Part shown: one piece after another, positions 7,063-11,339 of the stretch
How positions within the stretch are numbered: position 1 is the stretch's first letter
Layout: every line of letters begins with the position of its first letter
Source: JAJXWB01 sp036796555
Lineage (GTDB): Bacteria > Pseudomonadota > Alphaproteobacteria > Rhizobiales > Beijerinckiaceae
Length of the DNA stretch: 11,339 bases
Assembly (NCBI GenBank): GCA_036796555.1
Contig: DAIRCS010000116.1
Coordinates: forward strand, 1 to 11,339
Reading direction: 5' to 3'
The notes under the pieces: model-generated
Database searches by the model: none
What the model was told of the DNA's origin: nothing
The model's input: the letters and a program-made list of their open reading frames with translations, nothing else
Translations under genes and position numbers: made by a program

Positions 7063-7508
7063 AGCGGTCCGTGCGGCAATTGCTGCACCTGCTGGCCCAT
7101 GCCGCCGCCTTGCGCCTGCTGCTGGGCGGCCTGCTTCTTCATCTTCTCGATCTTGGCGGCGATGCCGCAGGCCTGGCCGGCGGTCTTGGAGAATTGCGCG
7201 CGCTGCTGCTTGGCGCCGTCCACGAAATTATCGGGGATCTGGCACCATTCCTTGTTCTTCTCGAAATAGGCGACCGTCTCGCTCATGATGCTGGTGAGCG
7301 ACCGGAATTTCGGACAGGCGGCCGCGGGATCGAGCTGTTTCTTGCCGCCCTTCTGCAGGCCCTTGAGCTGGGCGATGACGGAATCGCGGCGCTTCATGAA
7401 GCCCTGGATGTCGGTCTGGCAATCGGCGAGCGCCGGCGCCGACGACAGGACGACGAAGACGCCCGAAACGAGCGAGAGGACGCGCAGGGAAGGCGGTACA
7501 GAAAACAT
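7059..7508 (-). CDS. Secreted four-cysteine protein of unknown function
   Basis: The 149-residue product has a clear signal peptide: a short N-terminus with one arginine (R9), a hydrophobic core VLSLVSGVFVVLSS (10-23) and a likely cleavage after APALA (A28/D29). The mature part has four cysteines (C30, C65, C89, C114), an even number fitting two disulfide bonds in the periplasm. Between them lie helical, lysine-rich segments (QGFMKRRDSVIAQLKGLQKGGKK and FEKNKEWCQIPDNF). The tail (126-149) is glutamine/glycine-rich and probably disordered. I do not recognise a named family. ATG 7508 has AAAGG about 8 bases upstream. Its stop overlaps the GTG of ubiA (GTGA), so ubiA translation is probably coupled to it, although no functional link to ubiquinone can be read. 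Confidence 0.85.
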   Translation of the reverse strand: MFSVPPSLRVLSLVSGVFVVLSSAPALADCQTDIQGFMKRRDSVIAQLKGLQKGGKKQLDPAAACPKFRSLTSIMSETVAYFEKNKEWCQIPDNFVDGAKQQRAQFSKTAGQACGIAAKIEKMKKQAAQQQAQGGGMGQQVQQLPHGPL

Positions 7509-7532
7509 GATCCAACCTTTTCGAGAGGCGGC

Positions 7533-7562
7533 TTTTTAGCAAGTCCTGCCTGCCGTCGGCAA
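7533..7562 (-). promoter_or_regulatory. Possible promoter for the secreted protein-ubiA operon
   Basis: On the minus strand, TTGCCG (7562-7557) is followed after 18 bases by TAAAAA (7538-7533), a fair sigma-70-like pair about 25 bases upstream of the ATG at 7508. The -10 match is only moderate, so this is tentative. The rest of the gap toward the atp promoter shows no other strong candidate on this strand. Confidence 0.3.
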
Positions 7563-7698
7563 GGCGACGCACTCCATGCGGAACCACAGCAAATGGGCGG
7601 CATTGCGGCGTTCGGGCGCCGCGCGCGCTCTGATACGTTGGTTCAATGGGCGTGGCGGCGACTGAAAGCATATTGAAAACAACGATCTATATCCTCGA

Positions 7699-7722
7699 CC
7701 CATATCCTTGACAGGATATGGG
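7699..7722. promoter_or_regulatory. Perfect palindrome overlapping the atp promoter -35 box
   Basis: The arms CCCATATCCT (7699-7708) and AGGATATGGG (7713-7722) are exact reverse complements around the 4-base centre TGAC. They cover the -35 hexamer. The left arm also belongs to a tandem direct repeat, ATATCCTCGAC (7689-7699) and ATATCCTTGAC (7702-7712), 10 of 11 bases identical with a 13-base period. Such an AT-rich, symmetric element on a promoter is a plausible operator. It is not a likely terminator, as no T-run follows and no gene ends just before it. Confidence 0.55.
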
Positions 7723-7736
7723 CCCGTCAATATGGT
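7708..7736 (+). promoter_or_regulatory. Strong candidate promoter of the atp (F0) operon
   Basis: A perfect -35 hexamer TTGACA (7708-7713) is followed after exactly 17 bases by TATGGT (7731-7736), a 4/6 match to the -10 box. The predicted start of transcription is near 7743, leaving a leader of about 130 bases before atpI. This is the best sigma-70-type promoter in the window and points toward the atp genes. The -35 box sits in the centre of the palindrome 7699-7722, so a protein bound to the palindrome would compete with RNA polymerase. Confidence 0.6.
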
Positions 7737-7872
7737 GCGCGCGTTTTCACAGGGGCGTGATCGTCTCGATCCGCGTCGATTCCCCGGAAACTCGGCAGTT
7801 CGGCCGGATCGGCCCGCCGCCCGCGGCGGCGGATTCTTCGGTCGCGCCGGATCAGGCTTCAGGGGAGGCGGC

Positions 7873-8214
7873 GTGGCGGAAGGCGACGATGCGGAGCTGA
7901 AGGCGCGGCTGGCGGCTTTGTCGCAAAAGCTCGCGGAGAGCGGCCAGGCCGCCGGGAAGCCGGCGGAGGACCAGCCGCTCGACGGCGCGACCGGCCGGGC
8001 AATGAGCCAGGGCATGCGCGCTCTGGGCGAATTCGTCGGCGCGGTCGCCGTGGGCGCGGCGATCGGGTGGAAGCTGGACGACTGGTTCGGCACGGGGCCG
8101 GCGCTCCTACTGGTTTTCCTCGCGCTGGGAACGGCGGCGGGGTTCTGGAACATCTATCGCATGTCCGCCGGGCCTACGGCGCGGGGCGGAAGCGGTGGAA
8201 ACGGCAAGAAGTGA
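7873..8214 (+). CDS. atpI: F0F1 ATP synthase assembly protein AtpI
   Basis: AtpI is a small inner-membrane protein that helps the c-ring assemble. It is not part of the finished enzyme. The 113-residue product starts at GTG 7873, preceded by a strong AGGGGAGG ribosome site (7861-7868). Residues 1-50 are a soluble helical part beginning AEGDDAELKARLAALSQKL. Then come two membrane helices, FVGAVAVGAAIGWKLDDWFG and ALLLVFLALGTAAGFWNIYR, the typical alphaproteobacterial AtpI pattern with WKLDDWFGT between them. The open frame reaches back to TTG 7708, but that TTG is the promoter -35 box and lacks a ribosome site. It is the first gene of the F0 operon, 42 bases before atpB. Confidence 0.93.
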   Translation: MAEGDDAELKARLAALSQKLAESGQAAGKPAEDQPLDGATGRAMSQGMRALGEFVGAVAVGAAIGWKLDDWFGTGPALLLVFLALGTAAGFWNIYRMSAGPTARGGSGGNGKK

Positions 8215-8218
8215 AGCG

Positions 8219-8236
8219 GGCCGGCGCATGCCGGCC
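8219..8236 (+). other. Small intercistronic hairpin between atpI and atpB
   Basis: GGCCGGC (8219-8225) and GCCGGCC (8230-8236) are exact complements around a GCAT loop, directly after the atpI stop and 20 bases before the GTG start of atpB. It has no T-run. It may affect mRNA stability or atpB translation, or be chance in GC-rich DNA. Confidence 0.4.
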
Positions 8237-8256
8237 AGGACGAGAAGGGTGAGACC

Positions 8257-9018
8257 GTGGCGGCCGAATCGCAAGGGATCGATCCGATCCACCAGTTCAA
8301 CATCAACCGCCTGTTCGACTTGCGTCTGGGCGGGGTCGACGCCTCTTTCACCAACGCCTCGCTGTTCATGCTCGTCGTGTTTCTCGCCATCACCGCGCTG
8401 ATGGTGCTGAGCACGAACGGTCGTCACATCGTGCCGACCCGCATGCAGGCCGCGGCCGAAATGGCCTATGAATTCGTCGCCTCCACGGTGCGCGACACGG
8501 CCGGCGACGCCGGCATGCGCTTCTTTCCCTTCGTCTTCTCGCTCTTCATGTTCGTGCTGTTCTCGAACCTGATCGGCCTGATCCCCGGCGCCTTCACCGT
8601 CACCAGCCAGATCGTCGTGACCTTCGCCTTCGCGGCGCTGATCATCGGCATCGTCATCATCTACGGCTTCTACAAGAATGGCGCGCATTTCCTGCACCTG
8701 TTCGTGCCCTCGGGCGTGACGCCCTGGCTGCTGCCGATCATCGTGCTGATCGAGGTCATCTCGTTCGCGGCGCGCCCGATCACCCTGTCGGTTCGTCTCT
8801 TCGCCAACATGCTGGCGGGCCACATCACGCTGAAGGTCTTCGGCGGCTTCGTCGCCATGCTGCTCGGCGCCGGCGCCTACGCGATCCTCTCGCCGCTGCC
8901 GCTGATCGGCATCGTCCTGCTGAGCGCGCTCGAACTGCTGGTCGCGTTCCTGCAGGCTTACGTCTTCGCCATTCTCACTTGCGTCTATCTCAACGACGCG
9001 ATTCACCCGGGCCACTGA
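8257..9018 (+). CDS. atpB: ATP synthase F0 subunit a
   Basis: Subunit a forms the two proton half-channels beside the c-ring in the inner membrane. The 253-residue product has the normal length. It opens with the alphaproteobacterial signature AAESQGIDPIHQFNINRLFDL and contains five to six hydrophobic helices. The essential arginine is R180 in LSVRLFANMLAGH (equivalent to E. coli aArg210), and the last helix carries Q233 in FLQAYVFAIL (equivalent to aGln252). The start is GTG 8257, with a GAGAAGGG-type ribosome site upstream. No earlier start is needed, as the family N-terminus is complete. It is followed by a 61-base gap and atpE. Confidence 0.98.
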   Translation: MAAESQGIDPIHQFNINRLFDLRLGGVDASFTNASLFMLVVFLAITALMVLSTNGRHIVPTRMQAAAEMAYEFVASTVRDTAGDAGMRFFPFVFSLFMFVLFSNLIGLIPGAFTVTSQIVVTFAFAALIIGIVIIYGFYKNGAHFLHLFVPSGVTPWLLPIIVLIEVISFAARPITLSVRLFANMLAGHITLKVFGGFVAMLLGAGAYAILSPLPLIGIVLLSALELLVAFLQAYVFAILTCVYLNDAIHPGH

Positions 9019-9079
9019 TAAAAGCGCTTGGCGCACAACAACAGATAGTCGCCCACAAAACTCCTGAAGGAGCATTCAA

Positions 9080-9310
9080 ATGGATCCAGTTGCAGCCAAA
9101 TACATCGGCGCCGGCCTCGCCGCCATCGGCATGGGCGCCGCCGCCGTCGGCGTCGGTCTCATCTTCGGCAACTTCCTCTCGGGCGCGCTGCGCAATCCGT
9201 CGGCCGCCGACGGCCAGTTCGGCCGCGCGTTCATCGGCGCGGCGCTCGCCGAAGGTCTCGGCATCTTCGCGTTCCTCGTCGCGATCCTGCTCCTCTTCGT
9301 GATGAAGTGA
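9080..9310 (+). CDS. atpE: ATP synthase F0 subunit c
   Basis: Subunit c makes the proton-driven rotor ring. The 76-residue product is a helical hairpin: helix 1 is glycine/alanine-rich (YIGAGLAAIGMGAAAVGVGLIFG, 8-30), the polar loop is ALRNPSA (36-42) with the conserved Arg-Asn-Pro that contacts F1, and helix 2 carries the proton-binding carboxylate E58 in GAALAEGLGIFAF. Glutamate at this site is usual in alphaproteobacteria (E. coli has aspartate). I see no sodium-binding pattern, so the ring is expected to be proton-coupled. ATG 9080 has AAGGAG about 8 bases before it. That ribosome site can pair weakly with the CTCC just upstream (9061-9072). Confidence 0.98.
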   Translation: MDPVAAKYIGAGLAAIGMGAAAVGVGLIFGNFLSGALRNPSAADGQFGRAFIGAALAEGLGIFAFLVAILLLFVMK

Positions 9311-9316
9311 TCTATC

Positions 9317-9350
9317 GCGCGCCCCGCATCGCGGGGCGCGCCTTTCGTTC
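9317..9350 (+). terminator. GC-rich hairpin after atpE (attenuator or mRNA-stability element)
   Basis: GCGCGCCCCGC (9317-9327) and GCGGGGCGCGC (9331-9341) form a perfect 11-bp stem with an ATC loop, six bases after the atpE stop, followed by CCTTTCGTTCTT. The tail is T-rich but interrupted, so it resembles a leaky terminator. Its place, after the gene for the most abundant F0 subunit and before the single-copy b subunits, suggests it lowers readthrough or shields the upstream mRNA from 3' decay. That role is inferred. Confidence 0.7.
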
Positions 9351-9384
9351 TTGATTTACGCGGACAGATTCTCAGGCGGACAGC

Positions 9385-9939
9385 ATGGCCGGCAACGCAA
9401 ACGAAGCCCACACCACGAGCACCGAGGCTCACGGCGGCGCCGAGCACGGCTCCACCTTCCCGCCCTTCGATTCCACCCATTTCTCCTCGCAGCTCATCTG
9501 GCTGACGCTGATCTTCGGCGCGCTCTATCTGCTGATGAGCCGCGTGGCGCTGCCGCGCATGGCCGGCATCCTCAAGGATCGCGGCGACAAGATTTCCGGC
9601 GACCTGGACGCCGCCAAGGCCGCGCAGGCCAAGGCAGAGGCCGCCGGCGCCGATCTCGAGAAGACGCTGGCCGAGGCCAAGGCGAAGGCTCAGGGCCTGG
9701 GCCAGGAAGCGCACGCCGCGCTCGCCGCCGAGACCGAAGCCAAGCGCAAGACGCTCGAGGGCGAACTGAACGCCAAGCTCGCCGCCGCCGAGGCGCAGAT
9801 CGCCGACACCAAGGCCAAGGCCATGGGCAATGTCGAGACGGTCGCCCGGGACACGGCCGCGGCCATCGTCGAACATATCACCGGCAAGCCGGCCGATCCG
9901 CAGAAGATCGCCGCCGCTCTCGCCAACGCAAAGGCCTGA
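9385..9939 (+). CDS. atpF': ATP synthase F0 subunit b'
   Basis: Subunit b' pairs with b to form the peripheral stalk that holds F1 against rotation; heterodimeric b/b' stalks are typical of alphaproteobacteria and photosynthetic organisms. The 184-residue product has a histidine-containing, disordered N-terminus (1-28, EAHTTSTEAHGGAEHGS), a membrane helix in FSSQLIWLTLIFGALYLLMSR (33-53), the conserved LPRMAGILKDRGDKISGDL, and a long alanine/lysine/glutamate-rich coiled coil to about residue 150. The C-terminus GKPADPQKIAAALANAKA is a typical tail. The ATG at 9385 has an AGGCGG ribosome site. The stop lies 4 bases before atpF. In some databases b' of this group is called atpG, a name that also means gamma. 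Confidence 0.95.
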   Translation: MAGNANEAHTTSTEAHGGAEHGSTFPPFDSTHFSSQLIWLTLIFGALYLLMSRVALPRMAGILKDRGDKISGDLDAAKAAQAKAEAAGADLEKTLAEAKAKAQGLGQEAHAALAAETEAKRKTLEGELNAKLAAAEAQIADTKAKAMGNVETVARDTAAAIVEHITGKPADPQKIAAALANAKA

Positions 9940-9943
9940 TCCG

Positions 9944-10429
9944 ATGGTTTTGGAAGCCGAACATTTCGTCGCGATCGGGTTTTTCCTGTTCCTCGCCGTG
10001 CTCGCCTATTACGGCGTGCACTCCAAGCTGGTCGGCGCGCTCGACGCCCGCATCGACGGCGTGAAGCGGGAGCTGGGCGAAGCGCAGAAGCTGCGCGAGG
10101 AGGCCCAGACGCTGCTCGCCTCCTTCGAGACCAAGCGCAAGGCGGCCGAGGCCGATGCGGCCGCCATCGTCGCGCAGGCCAAGCAGGAAGCCGAGCTTCT
10201 CGCCAAGGAAGCGCATGAGCGCATGACCGACTATATCGCGCGCCGCACGAAGCAGGCGGAAGACAAGATAGCCCAGGCGGAGGCCCAGGCCGCCAGCGAC
10301 GTGCGCTCGGTCGCCGCCGATGTCGCGACCCGCACGGCCGAAGCCGTGTTGAAGACCGAGACGGCCGGCGCCGGCGGCGCCGGATTTGTCGATCAGGGCA
10401 TCAAGGATCTCGGCCGCCTGCTGCATTGA
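9944..10429 (+). CDS. atpF: ATP synthase F0 subunit b
   Basis: Subunit b is the other half of the peripheral stalk. The 161-residue product begins MVLEAEHFVAIGFFLFLAVLAYYG, a single membrane helix (8-24) near the N-terminus, followed by VGALDARIDGVKRELGEAQKLREEAQ and a long charged coiled coil. The end reads FVDQGIKDLGRLLH. ATG 9944 is preferred, with AAGG about ten bases upstream; the frame is open further back to 9830, but that part overlaps atpF' and is not family-like. It is the last gene of the operon, directly followed by a terminator. Confidence 0.96.
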   Translation: MVLEAEHFVAIGFFLFLAVLAYYGVHSKLVGALDARIDGVKRELGEAQKLREEAQTLLASFETKRKAAEADAAAIVAQAKQEAELLAKEAHERMTDYIARRTKQAEDKIAQAEAQAASDVRSVAADVATRTAEAVLKTETAGAGGAGFVDQGIKDLGRLLH

Positions 10430-10449
10430 GCGGCTGGACAGGTCTGGAA

Positions 10450-10486
10450 ACGAAAACGCCGGCTGATGGGCCGGCGTTTTTCGTTT
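10450..10486 (+). terminator. Rho-independent terminator of the atp operon
   Basis: AACGCCGGC (10455-10463) and GCCGGCGTT (10470-10478) form a perfect 9-bp stem with a 6-base loop (TGATGG), followed by TTTCGTTT. The outer ACGAAA (10450-10455) pairs further with the TTTCGT on the other side, with one extra T. It starts 21 bases after the atpF stop. The near-symmetric A and T flanks mean it could also act on the opposite strand. Confidence 0.9.
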
Positions 10487-10489
10487 GGC

Positions 10490-10649
10490 GCCTCCTTCTC
10501 CCGCGGAGCGGGAGAAGGTGTCATGCGCAGCATGACGGATGAGGGCGGTCGCCTCATCAGCAATCCTTATTCACGCGCGAGCAGCGGCCTGTCCCTCATC
10601 CGACCCTCCCTGACGCGAGGGCCTCCTTCTCCCGCGGAGCGGGAGAAGG
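10490..10649. repeat. Extragenic repeat module with two identical hairpin units
   Basis: A 29-bp unit beginning GCCTCCTTCTCCCGCGGAGC is present exactly twice in the same direction, at 10490-10518 and 10621-10649. Each unit is itself a hairpin (CCTTCTCCCGC, loop GGA, GCGGGAGAAGG). Between them are another hairpin, GTCATGC-GCA-GCATGAC (10520-10536), and the distant inverted pair GGATGAGGG (10537-10545) / CCCTCATCC (10593-10601). It looks like a composite dispersed palindromic element of the kind seen in Hyphomicrobiales. It fills the gap between the atp terminator and the next, converging gene. There is no transposase. Confidence 0.75.
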
Positions 10650-10659
10650 ACTGCATTCT

Positions 10660-10887
10660 CTAAGCCGCTTTCCTTGCCGCGGCTGTCGCCCGCGCAGCGC
10701 GAGCGCCGGTCAGCACGACCGTATCGCCGTCCCTGTCCCGCACACGGATCATGGCGTCCCCGATCGCATCATGCGCGACAAGGCGCTCGATCCATATCCA
10801 GATGTCAGCGGGAGTTGCGAGATCGGCCTCGCATTCGACCGGCGAGCGTCCGTCCGACGCAACGATCTCCACGCGAAACAGCGCCAT
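10660..10887 (-). CDS. Small conserved-looking protein of unknown function
   Basis: The 75-residue product (MALFRVEIVASDGRSPVECEADLATPADIW at its start) has a strong ribosome site, GGGAGG six bases before ATG 10887, which supports it as a real gene. The first 60 residues suggest a small alpha/beta fold: strand FRVEIVA, acidic segment ECEADL, helix PADIWIWIERLVAH, then strands MIRVRD and DTVVLTG. The last 15 residues are alanine/arginine-rich and probably unstructured. There is one cysteine and no signal peptide or membrane helix. I do not recognise the family. It converges on the atp operon and lies downstream of gcvPB, separated from it by a hairpin, so it probably has its own promoter, though I could not find a clear one. 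Confidence 0.75.
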   Translation of the reverse strand: MALFRVEIVASDGRSPVECEADLATPADIWIWIERLVAHDAIGDAMIRVRDRDGDTVVLTGARAARATAAARKAA

Positions 10888-10974
10888 GGCTGCCTCCCGT
10901 TGCCGGCGACGCGCAGCTTATGAAACGCAACGTCGTCGCCGAGCCCCTTTGCCCTTCGATTCCGCGAACTCTAG

Positions 10975-11007
10975 ACCCGGTCACGCGCAAACGCGCCGTG
11001 ACCGGGT
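10975..11007 (-). terminator. Hairpin downstream of gcvPB
   Basis: ACCCGGTCAC (10975-10984) pairs exactly with GTGACCGGGT (10998-11007). Inside, GCGC-AAAC-GCGC continues the stem with one unpaired C. It lies about 20 bases beyond the gcvPB stop on the minus strand. The stem is long and strong but no T-run follows in either direction, so it is either a terminator of the non-classical kind or an mRNA 3'-end stabiliser. Confidence 0.5.
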
Positions 11008-11025
11008 GACGCGCCGCCTGGCCAC

Positions 11026-11339
11026 TTATTCCGCGGCTTCGGCGATCGGCGGCCGCGCCGTCCACTTGAGAACGGGCGATCGCGCGGCGCGCGTTTCGTC
11101 GAGACGCGCGCGCGGCGCGAAGCGCGGCGCGGTCTGGAAGCGTTCGGCCTCGCCGCGCAGCGCGCGCATCGCAAGATCGCGCATCGCCATGACGAACAGA
11201 TCGAGCGAGGCCTTGGATTCCGATTCCGTCGGCTCGATGAGCATGGCGCCCTTCACGACGAGCGGGAAATAGACCGTCATCGGATGGTAGCCCTCGTCGA
11301 TCAGCGCCTTGGCGAAATCGAGCGTGGTGACATGCGTGC
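11026..11339 (-). CDS. gcvPB: Glycine dehydrogenase (decarboxylating) subunit 2, C-terminal part
   Basis: The frame enters from the right edge and ends at TAA 11028-11026; about 103 C-terminal residues are visible. The segment TLDFAKALIDEGYHPMTVYFPLVVKGAMLIEPTESESKASLDLF is characteristic of subunit 2 of the split P-protein of the glycine cleavage system, which decarboxylates glycine with pyridoxal phosphate and passes the aminomethyl group to the H-protein. The pyridoxal-phosphate lysine lies upstream, outside the window. The extension after the conserved part (ERFQTAPRFAPRARLDETRAARSPVLKWTARPPIAEAAE) is the usual variable tail. The ATG at 11280 is internal, not the start. A single-chain GcvP cannot be wholly excluded, but the motif spacing and the tail fit subunit 2. 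Confidence 0.9.
   Translation of the reverse strand, partial: THVTTLDFAKALIDEGYHPMTVYFPLVVKGAMLIEPTESESKASLDLFVMAMRDLAMRALRGEAERFQTAPRFAPRARLDETRAARSPVLKWTARPPIAEAAE

Larger units (their letters stand above)
7509..7872. other. Divergent control region between the ubiA operon and the atp operon
   Basis: This 364-base gap separates the minus-strand secreted protein/ubiA pair from atpI. It holds the two candidate promoters listed separately, a palindrome and a tandem repeat near 7689-7722. About 130 bases (7743-7872) would be the untranslated leader of the atp transcript. The leader is GC-rich, with short self-complementary runs such as CCGCCCGCGGCGG, but I see no recognisable riboswitch or tRNA. 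Confidence 0.6.

Noticed and set aside
7708..7872. An N-terminal extension of AtpI from TTG 7708
   Set aside because: That TTG is the first base triplet of the -35 box, has no ribosome site, and the added 55 residues are not AtpI-like. GTG 7873 has a strong AGGGGAGG.
8107..9075. A 322-codon minus-strand frame opposite atpB
   Set aside because: It is antisense to atpB and rich in histidine, aspartate and arginine, the usual mirror of codons for a hydrophobic membrane protein.
10490..10649. A possible CRISPR array from two identical 29-bp units
   Set aside because: There are only two units, 102 bases apart, the units are strong hairpins, the gap holds further palindromes, and no cas gene is present.
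10466..10663. A 65-codon plus-strand frame after the atp operon
   Set aside because: It starts in the terminator loop and runs through the repeat module; the sequence is explained by those elements.

Overview
The window is a GC-rich stretch of a chromosome that looks like an alphaproteobacterium of the order Hyphomicrobiales (Rhizobiales). Three things suggest this: a separate F0 operon in the order atpI-atpB-atpE-atpF'-atpF with a divergent second b subunit (b'), small families typical of the group (DUF2093, DUF4170, DUF6101), and a split glycine dehydrogenase (gcvPB). A Methylocystis/Beijerinckiaceae-like host is a guess from overall protein flavour, not shown by any marker. I see no rRNA, tRNA, CRISPR array, transposase or phage gene. 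Gene content is ordinary housekeeping. The less ordinary signals are in the control DNA and the extragenic repeats.

Layout. (1) 1-1826, plus strand: the tail of an unidentified gene, a Ser/Thr protein kinase fused to a UspA-type domain, and a DUF2093 protein. (2) 1827-2023: a convergent gap filled by a long inverted repeat. (3) 2024-5429, minus strand: a probable four-gene lipid A/Kdo operon read as inositol-monophosphatase-family phosphatase, DUF4170 protein, waaA, lpxK; waaA and lpxK overlap by ATGA. (4) 5430-6118: a non-coding gap, then a DUF6101-like gene on the plus strand that converges on the next operon. (5) 6124-7508, minus strand: a secreted four-cysteine protein of unknown function overlapping ubiA by GTGA. 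(6) 7509-7872: a divergent control region with a strong candidate promoter whose -35 box lies in a perfect palindrome. (7) 7873-10486, plus strand: the F0 ATP synthase operon, with a GC hairpin after atpE and a rho-independent terminator after atpF. (8) 10490-10649: a repeat module with two identical 29-bp hairpin units. (9) 10660-11339, minus strand: a 75-residue protein of unknown function, a hairpin, and the C-terminal end of gcvPB.

How the genes work together. WaaA adds Kdo to the lipid A precursor and LpxK makes that precursor by 4'-phosphorylation, so the minus-strand operon serves the outer membrane. UbiA makes the first prenylated ubiquinone intermediate. The F0 genes build the membrane rotor and stator of ATP synthase; the F1 genes are not in this window, in line with the split F0/F1 arrangement of many alphaproteobacteria. 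I found no convincing undescribed multi-gene system. The items most worth a second look are the palindrome-embedded atp promoter, the atpE-atpF' hairpin, the kinase-UspA fusion, and the secreted protein coupled to ubiA.
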